From assembly GCF_029961765.1 (NCBI RefSeq), contig NZ_CP124681.1, positions 1 through 64,000 on the forward strand: a stretch of DNA of 64,000 nt. Direction: 5' to 3'. The translations under genes and the position numbers were made by a program. Source of the stretch: Nocardioides sp. QY071. Lineage in GTDB: Bacteria > Actinomycetota > Actinomycetes > Propionibacteriales > Nocardioidaceae. This document shows, in pieces, positions 30,202 to 39,267 of the stretch. Numbering within the stretch: the stretch's first letter is position 1; every line of letters begins with the position of its first letter. Under the pieces are notes generated by a model. The model made no database searches. It was not told the DNA's origin and saw only the letters and a list, made by a program, of their open reading frames with translations.

Positions 30202-31026
30202 TCAAGCCGGCCGGGTGCACACGAACGTGACCGTGCGGATCCGGCTCTCGGCGAGGTTGGCCACCTGGTTGGCCGCCATCTGCGGGAACGACTCACCCAG
30301 GAAGGCGGCGAAGGACACCGGAGGCGGTCCCTCGGTCTCGATCCGCTCGCGCACCTGGCGGAACCAGGCGAGGCTGGCGTCGGAGGAGTCGGACTCCGCG
30401 ACGAGTTCGAAGCCGGCGTCGGCGAGCAGGACCCGCATCTCCTCGGGGGTGGCGAGGAAACTCGTGGTCGGGTCGTTCGCCCAGGGGACCGGGTAGTGCA
30501 CGTCGCCACCCTCACCCTGGAGCACGTCGTAGACGACGAACCGGCCGCCGGGGCGAAGGGTGCGGAAGGCCTCGGCGTACAGGCCGGGCTTGTCGGCGAT
30601 GTTCATCGCGACGTGCACGGTCATGGCCGCATCGAAGGCGGCGTCGTGGAGGCCGGTACGGGTGGCGTCGCCGGTGCGGAAGTCGGTGCGGTCCGAAAGG
30701 CCCGTCCACGACGAGAGGACGGTGGCGGCCTCGCAGAACTCCGGCGTCAGGTCGATGCCGACGACGGTGCACCCGGTCTCCACGGCCACCGTACGGGCAG
30801 GGCCGCCCAGGCCGCTGCCGAGGTCGAGGATCCGGGAACCCGCGCCGACGGCCAGCGCCTCCGCGATCTCCAGGGTGGCGACGCGGCCCCGGATGTGGAA
30901 CTCGTCGACCGGGCCGAGATCCACCGCACGCAGCGCCGACCGGTCCACGCCGGCGGCGTCCAGCGCCTCCTCCAGCGCCGCCACCAGTCCGCCCGACCCG
31001 GCGTAGAAGGCTGCGACGGCGCTCAC
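30202..31026 (-). CDS. Class I SAM-dependent methyltransferase
   Basis: A 274-residue small-molecule methyltransferase. Motif I is ILDLGSGLGGPARTVA, followed by the acidic VVGIDLTPEFCEAA and the post-motif TLRPGGRFVVYDVL. Similarity in layout to UbiE and sarcosine/dimethylglycine methyltransferases suggests a methyl transfer to N or C of a small substrate, but the substrate cannot be read from sequence. The GTG start overlaps the stop of the upstream flavodoxin-like gene by 4 bp, so the two act as an operon, divergent from egtB. Confidence 0.82.
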   Translation of the reverse strand: MSAVAAFYAGSGGLVAALEEALDAAGVDRSALRAVDLGPVDEFHIRGRVATLEIAEALAVGAGSRILDLGSGLGGPARTVAVETGCTVVGIDLTPEFCEAATVLSSWTGLSDRTDFRTGDATRTGLHDAAFDAAMTVHVAMNIADKPGLYAEAFRTLRPGGRFVVYDVLQGEGGDVHYPVPWANDPTTSFLATPEEMRVLLADAGFELVAESDSSDASLAWFRQVRERIETEGPPPVSFAAFLGESFPQMAANQVANLAESRIRTVTFVCTRPA

Positions 31027-31739
31027 CGGTACTCCGGGTTCTCGTGGTCGAACCGCGCACCGGCGTCCCAGGCCGAGCGCTGGTTGCCGTGGGCGGGGAT
31101 CCCGTCGTTGCGCTTGAGCATCCGCGCGACGTGCATCAGGTTCCACGTCATGAAGGTCGTGTTGCGGTTGGTGAAGTCGTTCTCGGGGCCGCCGCTGCCA
31201 GGGTCGAGGTACGACGGCCCCGGACCCGCCTCGCCGATCCACCCCGCGTCGGCCTGGGGCGGGATCGTGTAGCCGAGGTGCTGCAGCGAGTAGAGGACGT
31301 TCATGGCGCAGTGCTTGATCCCGTCCTCGTTGCCGGTGATCAGGCAGCCGGCGGCTCGCCCGTAGTAGGCGTACTGGCCGCGCTCGTTGAGGTCCCCGCT
31401 GCCGCCGTACAACCGCTCGATCACCTGCTTCATGACGCTGCTGTTGTCGCCGAGCCAGATCGGGCCGGCGAGCACCAGGACGTCGCTGGCCATCACCCGC
31501 TCGTGGATCTCCGGCCACGCGTCGGTGGCCCACCCGTGCTCGCGCATGTCGGTGTAGACGCCGGTGGCGATGTCGTGGTCGATCGCGCGGATCGTCTCGA
31601 CCTCCACTCCGTGCTTGCGCATGATCGCGGCGCTCACGTCGACCAGGCCGCCGGTGTGGGTCGGTTCGGGGGAGCGTTTGAGCGTGCAGTTGATGAAGGT
31701 CGCCCGCAGGTCGCTGAAGTCGAGGTCGATGTCCGTCAT
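31023..31739 (-). CDS. Flavodoxin-fold NAD(P)H-dependent oxidoreductase
   Basis: A 239-residue protein of the FMN-reductase/flavodoxin-like family. The N-terminus FINCTLKRSPEPTHTGGLV is the phosphate-binding loop region, and DVLVLAGPIWLGDNSSVMKQVIERL is split between the central strand and the flavin contact (key part PIWLGDNSS). It probably reduces a quinone, flavin or azo compound with NAD(P)H. ATG 31739 is preceded by a weak purine stretch. It heads an operon with the methyltransferase gene. Confidence 0.8.
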   Translation of the reverse strand: MTDIDLDFSDLRATFINCTLKRSPEPTHTGGLVDVSAAIMRKHGVEVETIRAIDHDIATGVYTDMREHGWATDAWPEIHERVMASDVLVLAGPIWLGDNSSVMKQVIERLYGGSGDLNERGQYAYYGRAAGCLITGNEDGIKHCAMNVLYSLQHLGYTIPPQADAGWIGEAGPGPSYLDPGSGGPENDFTNRNTTFMTWNLMHVARMLKRNDGIPAHGNQRSAWDAGARFDHENPEYR

Positions 31740-31840
31740 GCCTCCCAGCATGGACCTGGCGGCGCCCCCGGCGGAGCGCCCGGATGTGAACATCTGCTGA
31801 CGCCCATTTCATACCTCTGGTGAGTGTCGGTGCCCCGTCC

Positions 31841-31846
31841 TAGTGT
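31841..31846 (+). promoter_or_regulatory. Possible leaderless promoter of egtB-egtD
   Basis: TAGTGT at 31841-31846 ends 6 nt before the egtB ATG, and there is no ribosome binding site in between. This is the layout of leaderless actinobacterial genes. The -35 region is weak. Confidence 0.5.
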
Positions 31847-31852
31847 CGAGCC

Positions 31853-33130
31853 ATGACCGCAACCCAGTGGACAGCGGACACCCTCCTGACCCGGTACGAC
31901 GAGGTCAGGGCCCACACGGAGCGCCTGGCCGCGCCGCTGAGCCCTGAGGACCAGACGGTGCAGTCGATGCCGGACGTGTCGCCGACGAAGTGGCACCGGG
32001 CGCACGTGACCTGGTTCTTCGAGACCTTCGTGCTGGCCGACAACGAGAGCGGGTTCGCGCCCTACCAGGACCAGTACTGGTTCCTCTTCAACAGCTACTA
32101 CGAGGCCGTCGGGCCGCGCTACAACCGCGCGGAGCGTGGCGTGATCAGCCGGCCGGGTGCCCACGACGTGGGCCTCTACCGGGGCAACGTCGACGACCGG
32201 ATGCGTGACCTCCTCGACAGCCTCGACCAGGGCACGATCGACAAGCTGGCGGGCACGATCGAGCTCGGCTTCCACCACGAGCAGCAGCACCAGGAGCTGC
32301 TGCTGATGGACATCAAGCACGTGCTCTCGCTCAACCCCCTGCGCCCGACGTACGCCGGCACCCGGGCCGCGCCGACCGAGCCCGACCCGCTCGGCTGGGT
32401 CGAGGTGGAGGGCGGGTTGGTCGAGATCGGTCACGACAGCAGCGGGTTCTCGTTCGACAACGAGCTGCCGGCGCACCAGGTCTGGCTGGAGCCGTTCCGG
32501 CTCGCCGACCGGCTGGTGACCAACGGGGAGTGGCTGGAGTTCATGGCCGACGGCGGCTACCAGCGCCCGGAGCTGTGGCTCTCGGACGGGTGGGCCCAGG
32601 TGAAGACCCACGAGTGGCGGGCACCGTTCTACTGGACGCAGGTCGACGGGGTGTGGTTCGAGCACACCCTGCACGGCACGTTTCCGGTCGACCTCGGGCT
32701 GCCGGTCAGCCACGTCAGCCACTACGAGGCCGACGCCTACGCGACGTGGGCGGGCAAGCGGCTGCCGACCGAGGCGGAGTGGGAGCACGCCGTGCGCAGC
32801 AAGGGCGACGGCGGTGCGGCCAACCTCGCCGACACCGAGACCTGGCACCCGCGGGCGGCGGGGAAGCAGACCGGCGCCCTGCGCCAGGTGTACGGCGACT
32901 GCTGGGAGTGGACCTCCTCGGCGTACCTGCCCTATCCCGGCTTCCACCCGGCGGCCGGCGCGATCGGGGAGTACAACGGCAAGTTCATGTCGGGGCAGAT
33001 GGTGCTGCGCGGCGGCTGCGCGCTGACGCCACCGGGCCACGCGCGGGCGAGCTACCGCAACTTCTTCCCACCGGGCGCGCGCTGGGCGCTGAGCGGGCTG
33101 CGCCTCGCGGACGGCGGTGTCCGCGCATGA
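31853..33130 (+). CDS. egtB: Ergothioneine synthase EgtB (hercynine sulfoxide synthase)
   Basis: EgtB is a non-haem iron enzyme that joins a thiol donor to hercynine using O2. The 425-residue protein has an N-terminal DinB-like domain with HRAHVTWFFET and the iron motif HEQQHQE (H142, H146), and a C-terminal formylglycine-generating-enzyme-like domain with WEWTSSAYLPYPGF, VLRGGCALTP and YRNFFPP. In mycobacteria the donor is gamma-glutamylcysteine; here egtA and egtC are not adjacent, so the donor is uncertain. The egtD start overlaps its end by 4 bp. Confidence 0.95.
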   Translation: MTATQWTADTLLTRYDEVRAHTERLAAPLSPEDQTVQSMPDVSPTKWHRAHVTWFFETFVLADNESGFAPYQDQYWFLFNSYYEAVGPRYNRAERGVISRPGAHDVGLYRGNVDDRMRDLLDSLDQGTIDKLAGTIELGFHHEQQHQELLLMDIKHVLSLNPLRPTYAGTRAAPTEPDPLGWVEVEGGLVEIGHDSSGFSFDNELPAHQVWLEPFRLADRLVTNGEWLEFMADGGYQRPELWLSDGWAQVKTHEWRAPFYWTQVDGVWFEHTLHGTFPVDLGLPVSHVSHYEADAYATWAGKRLPTEAEWEHAVRSKGDGGAANLADTETWHPRAAGKQTGALRQVYGDCWEWTSSAYLPYPGFHPAAGAIGEYNGKFMSGQMVLRGGCALTPPGHARASYRNFFPPGARWALSGLRLADGGVRA

Positions 33131-34101
33131 GCGAGACGCCCCGGGTCTGCGTGCTGCTCGAGCCCGACTGGGCCAGCGGCAGCCTCGCGGCCGACGTACG
33201 CCGCGGCCTGAGCAGCTATCCGCGCACCCTCCCGCCACGCTGGTTGTACGACGACCGCGGGTCGGCGCTGTTCGACGAGATCACCCGGCTGCCGGAGTAC
33301 TACCCGTTCGCGGCCGAGCACGCCATCCTCACCGCCCACGCCGACGAGATCGTCGCCGCGAGCGGGGCAACGACCCTGGTGGAGCTCGGCAGCGGGACGA
33401 GTGAGAAGACCCGGCTGCTGCTCGACGCGTTCACCCGGACCGGCCAGCTGACGAGGTTCGCGCCGGTCGACGTGGCCGAGGGGACGTTGCGGCAGGCGGC
33501 CGACGACATCGCGGCGCGGCACCCGGGGCTCGAGGTGGTGGCGGTGGTCGGCGACTTCACCCTCCACCTCGCGCAGCTGCCGGCGGGCGGGCGCCGGATG
33601 GTCGCCTTCCTCGGCGGCACCATCGGCAACCTCTACCGCGAGGAGCGTGCCGCCTTCCTCGGCGCGCTGGCCGACGTCCTGGAGCCGGGCGACTCGCTCC
33701 TGCTGGGCACCGACCTGGTCAAGAGCGCCGACCGGCTGATCGCGGCGTACGACGACAGCCAGGGCGTCACCGAGGAGTTCATCCGCAACAGCCTGGTCGT
33801 GGTCAACCGCGAGCTCGGCGCGGACTTCGACCCCGAGGCGTTCTCCTACGTCCCGTTCTGGGACCCCCACATGGAGCGGATGGACCTGCGGCTGCGCGCC
33901 GAGGTGCCGCAGCAGGTGAGCATCCCGGGCGCCGACCTGGTGCTCGACCTGGCGATGGGGGAGGAGATCCGGATCGAGATCTCGACCAAGTTCCGGGTCA
34001 GCCGGATCGCGGCCGAGCTCGAGACGGCGGGCCTCGACGTCGCGCGGGTGTGGACCGACGCGGCCGGCGACTTCGCGCTCACCCTCGCGGTCAAAGCCTG
34101 A
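33127..34101 (+). CDS. egtD: L-histidine N-alpha-methyltransferase EgtD
   Basis: EgtD trimethylates histidine to hercynine, the first step of ergothioneine synthesis. The 324-residue protein has the family N-terminal segment PPRWLYDDRGSALFDEITRL, PEYYPFAAE, the SAM motif LVELGSGTSEKTR and MVAFLGGTIGNL. The length is normal. It is coupled to egtB by a 4-bp overlap; order egtB-egtD without egtC or egtE differs from the mycobacterial cluster egtABCDE. Confidence 0.95.
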   Translation: MSETPRVCVLLEPDWASGSLAADVRRGLSSYPRTLPPRWLYDDRGSALFDEITRLPEYYPFAAEHAILTAHADEIVAASGATTLVELGSGTSEKTRLLLDAFTRTGQLTRFAPVDVAEGTLRQAADDIAARHPGLEVVAVVGDFTLHLAQLPAGGRRMVAFLGGTIGNLYREERAAFLGALADVLEPGDSLLLGTDLVKSADRLIAAYDDSQGVTEEFIRNSLVVVNRELGADFDPEAFSYVPFWDPHMERMDLRLRAEVPQQVSIPGADLVLDLAMGEEIRIEISTKFRVSRIAAELETAGLDVARVWTDAAGDFALTLAVKA

Positions 34102-34235
34102 GCGGATACTCCGCCCAGTTGTGGGTATCCCCGGGTCCGGCCTGCGCGTCGGGGTGGACGTGACCGAGATGACGCGGCAAGGTCGGACCCACGCCGGAAG
34201 ATCCCGGACACCTCATCATCTCGGAAGGTTGTGAC

Positions 34236-35855
34236 GTGAAGAGAGCACTGACGATCGTTGCGTCGGTTGCGACGGCAACAGCACTGCTGGTGCCCGGGGG
34301 GAGCAGCAACGCTGCACCGCAGGCTCCCCAGGTCGCCGCGAAGGCGCCGTCGTACACCCCGCCCGCCCCCGTGTGGGGCGCATGCACGGACGCCCGCCTC
34401 ATCAAGGCCGGCGCCCAGTGCGGCATGCTCGAGGTACCCCTCGACTACGACAAGCCCAAGGGCAAGAAGATCCAGATCGCGGTCAGCCGCGTGCTGCACA
34501 CCAACGCCGACTACAAGGGCATGATCGTGGGCAACCCCGGTGGCCCCGGCGGCTCCGGCCTCGGCATGGCCCGCCTCGGCGCCGCCATCCCGAACGGCGT
34601 CGGCGCCAAGTACGACTGGTACGGCTTCGACCCGCGCGGTGTCGGCAGCAGCACCCCGTCGCTGAGCTGCAACCCCGACTACAAGGGCCAGGGCTACGAC
34701 CGGCCCAACTACGTGCCGACCAAGAAGAAGGACCTGAAGTGGTGGCAGCGGGTCACCAAGCGCTACGCCAAGGCGTGCTCGAAGGCTGACGCCAAGCGGC
34801 TGCTCAAGCACATCCACACCACCGACGTCGCCCAGGACCTCGACAGCCTGCGCAAGGCGGTCGGCGCGCCCGTGCTGAACTACTACGGCTTCTCCTACGG
34901 CACCTACCTCGGCCAGGTCTACGCGACCATGTTCCCGAAGAAGGTCGGCCGCTTCGTGTGGGACGGCGTCCTCAACGCGGACCGTGCGTTCTACGAGTCG
35001 AACGTCGACCAGAACATCCAGTTCGACAAGAACATCAACCGCTACTTCAAGTGGCTGGCCCAGAACGACGCCCGCTACGGGCTCGGCACCAGCGGCAAGA
35101 AGATCCGCAAGGGCTACTACAAGCTGCTCAAGAAGCTCGACAAGCAGCCTGCGGCCGACGGCAAGCTCGGTCCGGACGAGCTCGGCGACGTGCTGCTCAG
35201 CGCCGGCTACTACGTCTACGACTGGGACCTGATCGCCCAGGCGTACGCGAAGCTCGTCAAGACCGGTGACGGTGCGGACCTGATCGACATGTACGCCGGT
35301 CCCGGCGACGACAACGGCTTCGCCGTCTACAACGCCGTGCAGTGCACCGACGCGGTGTGGCCGAACTGGAAGAAGACCGAGGCCGACGCCTGGCGCGTGC
35401 ACAAGAAGCACCCGTTCCTGACGTGGGGCAACACCTGGTACAACGCCCCGTGCCTGAACTGGCCGGCCCCGTCGCGCAAGGCGTTCGAGGTCAGCGGCAA
35501 GAAGGTCAAGTCGCCGATCCTGATGATCGGCGAGACCCACGACGCCGCCACGGTGTTCTCCGGTGCGATCGCCACCCGCAAGGCGTTCAAGACCTCGTTC
35601 CTCATCGAGGGCAAGGGCGGTACGACGCACTCCGGCTCGCTGTCCGGCGTCGCCTGCACCGACGACCTGGTCGCCAGCTACCTCGACACGGGCGTCCTGC
35701 CGAAGCGCAAGAAGCACAAGGGCAGCGACCTGAAGTGCCCGCCGGTCGCGCCGGAGTTCCTGGCCGCCCGCGGCGCCGGGCCGCAGACGGTCAACGACCG
35801 GATGCCGGCCGACCTGCGCCGGCTGCTCCTCGAGGCCCAGGCGAGCGGCCGCTGA
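34236..35855 (+). CDS. Secreted tripeptidyl aminopeptidase-like alpha/beta hydrolase (S33)
   Basis: A 539-residue secreted hydrolase. A signal peptide (about 1-27, cut after SNAA) precedes an alpha/beta-hydrolase with oxyanion motif GNPGGPGGSG, DWYGFDPRGVG, the nucleophile elbow GFSYGTYLG, the acid in MIGETHDAATV and a histidine in GGTTHSGS. This matches Streptomyces tripeptidyl aminopeptidases and related S33 esterases. It is lysine-rich for such a GC-rich genome. A hairpin terminator follows. Confidence 0.87.
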   Translation: MKRALTIVASVATATALLVPGGSSNAAPQAPQVAAKAPSYTPPAPVWGACTDARLIKAGAQCGMLEVPLDYDKPKGKKIQIAVSRVLHTNADYKGMIVGNPGGPGGSGLGMARLGAAIPNGVGAKYDWYGFDPRGVGSSTPSLSCNPDYKGQGYDRPNYVPTKKKDLKWWQRVTKRYAKACSKADAKRLLKHIHTTDVAQDLDSLRKAVGAPVLNYYGFSYGTYLGQVYATMFPKKVGRFVWDGVLNADRAFYESNVDQNIQFDKNINRYFKWLAQNDARYGLGTSGKKIRKGYYKLLKKLDKQPAADGKLGPDELGDVLLSAGYYVYDWDLIAQAYAKLVKTGDGADLIDMYAGPGDDNGFAVYNAVQCTDAVWPNWKKTEADAWRVHKKHPFLTWGNTWYNAPCLNWPAPSRKAFEVSGKKVKSPILMIGETHDAATVFSGAIATRKAFKTSFLIEGKGGTTHSGSLSGVACTDDLVASYLDTGVLPKRKKHKGSDLKCPPVAPEFLAARGAGPQTVNDRMPADLRRLLLEAQASGR

Positions 35856-35884
35856 GGAGGCACAGCAACGGGTGATCCCACCCA

Positions 35885-35920
35885 CGAACGGGCGTCGGCG
35901 TACTCGTCGGCGCCCGTTCG
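35885..35920 (+). terminator. Hairpin terminator after the S33 hydrolase
   Basis: CGAACGGGCG (35885-35894) and CGCCCGTTCG (35911-35920) form a perfect 10-bp stem, followed by CCTCTTCC. Confidence 0.75.
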
Positions 35921-35957
35921 CCTCTTCCGGCAGGAGCGACATGGCAAGATTCGGCGC

Positions 35958-36923
35958 GTGAGTCGTGTGGGGAGTCTCGGTGCCGCGCTGGTCGGCGTCC
36001 TGCTCCTGACCGGCTGCAGCGGTGACCCGAAGGTCGTCCACCAGGTGGTGCCGACGCCCGAGGCCGTGGTCACCGAGTACGACGCCTCCAAGGAGCCGTC
36101 CGCCGCGGTCCTGGCCCTGGTGCCGTCGGCCGCCACGACCCTGGAGGTCACCGACTTCGACCAGCTGCGCCTGGTGCTGGGCTTCTCCACGCTCGACGGC
36201 GCCACGCCCGGGCCCGAGCGCGACCAGTTCTGGCAGAAGGTCCCGCAGACCGCGGCCCTGTCCGACGGGATGCTGCGGCCGGTCGACCAGCGGCTGCGCA
36301 ACCAGTACGGGATCAGCCAGGACGACGTCGCGTGGGAGGCCAGCTGGTCGGGCGACTCCGGGGGCAAGGGCTGGGTCCTCGCGTTCCACGACAAGGTGCC
36401 GATGCCGGCGGTCCACCGGGCCGTCGAGGCCGGGGTCGGTCCGCTCGCCGGTGCCGTCGTCGACGACGGCCGCCACCTGGTCACCTCGGCCGCGCCGCCT
36501 GCTGCGGCTGACGCCTGGGGCGCCGACCCCGCGCTGGTCGCGCTGACGGGCACCGAGGCGGTCTCGACGTACGTCCGGCGTGGCTGCACCCCCTTCGACA
36601 CCGTCTTCGGCGCCGGCATGGAGAAGCAGCTCGCCGCGGCGCCGGCCGCCGCGCTGCACGGTCTCGACGAGCTCGACGCCTGGTCGGTCGCGCTCGGCAC
36701 CGAGCTGGTCACCGTCCAGCTGGGCGAGAAGCGCAGCGACGCCTTCGAGCGGGTCCGGCTGGCCGACGTGATGCCGCCGACCGACCCGGACTTCGCGCTG
36801 GTGATGAGCCGCGGGGTCGCGGACCCGGCGAGCGGCCGGCTGGGCTACGTGCTCGACGACCCGGCGGCCGCGGCGCGGCTGACCCGCGAGGGGCACCTGC
36901 CCTTCACCGTCTGCCCCAGCTGA
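35958..36923 (+). CDS. Putative lipoprotein
   Basis: A 321-residue predicted lipoprotein. The signal peptide ends in lipobox LLTGC, placing the acyl-cysteine near residue 21. The mature part is acidic and has two further cysteines late in the chain (RRGCTPF and FTVCPS) that could form a disulfide. I do not recognise a domain. CAAGAT lies 7 nt before the GTG, which suggests a leaderless transcript. It stands between the S33 hydrolase and an NCS1 permease without obvious coupling. Confidence 0.78.
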   Translation: MSRVGSLGAALVGVLLLTGCSGDPKVVHQVVPTPEAVVTEYDASKEPSAAVLALVPSAATTLEVTDFDQLRLVLGFSTLDGATPGPERDQFWQKVPQTAALSDGMLRPVDQRLRNQYGISQDDVAWEASWSGDSGGKGWVLAFHDKVPMPAVHRAVEAGVGPLAGAVVDDGRHLVTSAAPPAAADAWGADPALVALTGTEAVSTYVRRGCTPFDTVFGAGMEKQLAAAPAAALHGLDELDAWSVALGTELVTVQLGEKRSDAFERVRLADVMPPTDPDFALVMSRGVADPASGRLGYVLDDPAAAARLTREGHLPFTVCPS

Positions 36924-37017
36924 CCGGCTCTTTCGGCGAGGGTTCCATCTGGGATCCGAGACACAACTCCCGGATCGCTCCTTCCCGCGAGGCGATCGTT
37001 CGGCGTCGAATGGGAGA

Positions 37018-37039
37018 CACGGGTCACACGGGACCCGTG
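37018..37039. promoter_or_regulatory. Inverted repeat ahead of the permease ribosome binding site
   Basis: CACGGGTC (37018-37025) and GACCCGTG (37032-37039) form an 8-bp inverted repeat ending 3 nt before AGGAGG and 15 nt before the start codon. It could be an operator or an RNA hairpin that limits translation. Confidence 0.5.
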
Positions 37040-37054
37040 CCAGGAGGATCCACG

Positions 37055-38476
37055 ATGACCAGCACCACCCGCGGCGTCGAGCGCCGCACCATCGACGTCG
37101 TACCGGCGTCCGAGCGCCACGGCACCCCACGCAGCCAGTTCACGCTGTGGTTCGGCGCCAACCTGCAGATCACCGCCATCGTCGACGGCGCGCTCGCGGT
37201 CGTCTTCGGCGCCGACGCGCTCTGGGCGATCATCGGCCTGCTGCTCGGCAACGTGCTCGGCGGTGCGGTGATGGCGCTGCACTCCGCGCAGGGCCCGAAG
37301 CTCGGGCTGCCGCAGATGATCTCCTCGCGCGCCCAGTTCGGCGTGTACGGCGCGGTGATCCCGCTCGTGCTCGTGGTGGTGATGTACCTCGGCTTCGCCG
37401 CCACCGGCAGCGTCCTCGCCGGCCAGGCGCTGAGCGAGGGCCTGCACCTCGGCGCGCCCAAGCTCGGCATCGTGCTGTTCGGCGTACTGACCGCCGTCGT
37501 GGCCACCCTCGGCTACCGCTACATCCACCTGATGGGGAAGGTCTCGACCGTCGTCGGGATCGTCGGCTTCACCTACCTCGCGATCAAGGTCGTCGCGGAC
37601 TACGACGTCACGAGCTTCTTCGGCACCAAGGGCTTCGACATCGTCACCTTCCTGCTCGCCATCTCGCTGGGTGCGGGCTGGCAGCTGACCTTCGGGCCGT
37701 ACGTCGCCGACTACTCGCGCTACCTGCCCGCCGACACCCCGGCCGTGACGACCTTCCGTGCCACCTTCCTCGGCAGCGTGCTCGGCTCGCAGTGGTCGAT
37801 GACCCTCGGCGCGATCGTCGCCTCGATCCCCGTCAGTGCGGGGGATCCCGGCTTCCTCGGCAATCAGGTCGGGTTCATGGGCGACCTCGCCGGCGGGGGT
37901 TTCGTGGCGCTGGTGATCTACCTGGTCATCGTCTGCGGCAAGCTCGCGGTCAACTGCCTCAACGCGTACGGCGGCCTGATGACGATCCTCACCACGACCT
38001 CGGCGTTCACCCGCAGCAGCAAGGTCTCCGCGACGACCCGCGCCCTGCTCATCGCCGCCTTCCTCGCGACCTCGGTCGGCATCGCGCTCTTCGCGTCCGC
38101 CGACTTCCTCGACAACTTCAAGAACTTCGTGCTGGTGCTGCTCATGGTCTTCACGCCGTGGAGCGCGATCAACCTCGTCGACTACTACCTGATCTCGCGC
38201 GAGCGGGTCGACGTGCCGGCGCTCTACGACCCCGACGGCCGGTACGGGCGCTGGAACACGACCGCGCTGGCGTCGTACGTCATCGGTGTGGTGGCGCAGG
38301 TGCCGTTCCTGGCGCAGAAGCTCTACACCGGACCGATGACCGACGCGCTCGGCGGCGCCGACATCTCGTGGATCGTCGGACTCGTCGTCACCGCGGCGGT
38401 CTACTACGCGTGGGCGCGCCGTACGGCGAACCCGCCGGCACAGACGATCCCGATGCCGGAGACCGCCGGCGTCTAG
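37055..38476 (+). CDS. NCS1 family purine-cytosine permease
   Basis: A 473-residue membrane transporter with about 12 helices, of the nucleobase-cation-symport-1 family that takes up cytosine, purines, hydantoins or related compounds. Family features are the N-terminal LWFGANLQ, the SRAQFGVYGAVIP segment and the conserved PWSAINLVDYYLISRE region. AGGAGG lies 7 nt before the ATG. No catabolic gene for a nucleobase is adjacent, so the substrate is open. Its stop is 4 bp from the end of the convergent metallo-hydrolase gene. Confidence 0.9.
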   Translation: MTSTTRGVERRTIDVVPASERHGTPRSQFTLWFGANLQITAIVDGALAVVFGADALWAIIGLLLGNVLGGAVMALHSAQGPKLGLPQMISSRAQFGVYGAVIPLVLVVVMYLGFAATGSVLAGQALSEGLHLGAPKLGIVLFGVLTAVVATLGYRYIHLMGKVSTVVGIVGFTYLAIKVVADYDVTSFFGTKGFDIVTFLLAISLGAGWQLTFGPYVADYSRYLPADTPAVTTFRATFLGSVLGSQWSMTLGAIVASIPVSAGDPGFLGNQVGFMGDLAGGGFVALVIYLVIVCGKLAVNCLNAYGGLMTILTTTSAFTRSSKVSATTRALLIAAFLATSVGIALFASADFLDNFKNFVLVLLMVFTPWSAINLVDYYLISRERVDVPALYDPDGRYGRWNTTALASYVIGVVAQVPFLAQKLYTGPMTDALGGADISWIVGLVVTAAVYYAWARRTANPPAQTIPMPETAGV

Positions 38477-38480
38477 GGCA

Positions 38481-39254
38481 CTAGGTCGCGCTGAGCTCGT
38501 CGTACTGCGCCTTGTCGTGGGCGCAGATGACGGTGACCTGGTCGTTGCCGCGGGCGAGCTCCCGGAGCCGCTCGAGGTTCGCGACCCGCTGCCGGTTGTC
38601 GACGGCCATCAGCCGCTGGAACGCGGTGAGTGACACCGGGCAGGTCGGCGGGTCGTGGAGCTGGCCGCCGTGGAAGAACGCGTCGCCGGCGTGGAGCAGC
38701 CAGCGGCCGTCGTCGCGGCGTACGGCGACGCCGGCGTGGCCGCGGGTGTGGCCGTGCAGCGGGATGATCACGACGTCGTCGGCCAGCGCGGTGACCGAGG
38801 CGAAGCCGAACCAGTCGTCGCCGCCCTCCTCGTGGAGGCTCCACTGCGGGGTGTGCGCCCACTGGCCGGCGACGTAGCGGGCCTTCTCGCGCAGGCTCGG
38901 GTGCGTCGCGGCGGCGTGCTCCGTGGCGTGCACGTGGATCCGCGCGTTGGGGAAGTCGCCGATCCCGCCGGCGTGATCGAGGTCGAGGTGGGTCAGCACG
39001 ATGTCGGTGACCTCGGCCGGGTCGTGGCCGCGCGCCTTCACCTGCGCCAGGGCGGTCTCGCGGGGGTCGAGGTCGGGACGCACGGTCATCAGGAACGGCC
39101 GGCCCAGGCGCGAGCGGTCGGCGAGGTCGCCGGTGCCGAAGCCGGTGTCGACCAGGGCGAGCCCGTCGGGCCGCTCGAGGAGCAGGACGTGGGCGACCAT
39201 GGTGGGAGCGAGGGCGGGCCTCATGGTCGCGCAGTTGAGGTGGGAGATCCGCAC
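38481..39254 (-). CDS. MBL-fold metallo-hydrolase
   Basis: A 257-residue metallo-beta-lactamase-fold hydrolase. The metal motif is THLDLDHAGG, with later ligands in IPLHGHTRGHAG, LLHAGDAFF and the final VICAHD. Layout resembles the lactonase-like branch (including quorum-quenching enzymes), but the substrate is unknown. It lies 13 bp behind the hydroxylase gene and is probably the last gene of the regulator-hydroxylase-hydrolase operon. Confidence 0.85.
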   Translation of the reverse strand: MRISHLNCATMRPALAPTMVAHVLLLERPDGLALVDTGFGTGDLADRSRLGRPFLMTVRPDLDPRETALAQVKARGHDPAEVTDIVLTHLDLDHAGGIGDFPNARIHVHATEHAAATHPSLREKARYVAGQWAHTPQWSLHEEGGDDWFGFASVTALADDVVIIPLHGHTRGHAGVAVRRDDGRWLLHAGDAFFHGGQLHDPPTCPVSLTAFQRLMAVDNRQRVANLERLRELARGNDQVTVICAHDKAQYDELSAT

Positions 39255-39267
39255 GGCGCTCAGCGTG

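Noticed and set aside
30029..30220. Small minus-strand frame upstream of the UPF0158 gene
   Set aside because: 63 codons with no recognisable feature, overlapping the UPF0158 start and the methyltransferase end; not enough to call a gene.
33846..37130. 1094-codon open frame on the minus strand across four plus-strand genes
   Set aside because: It spans egtD, the S33 hydrolase, the lipoprotein and the start of the permease. The product is a repetitive arginine, valine and glycine-rich sequence.
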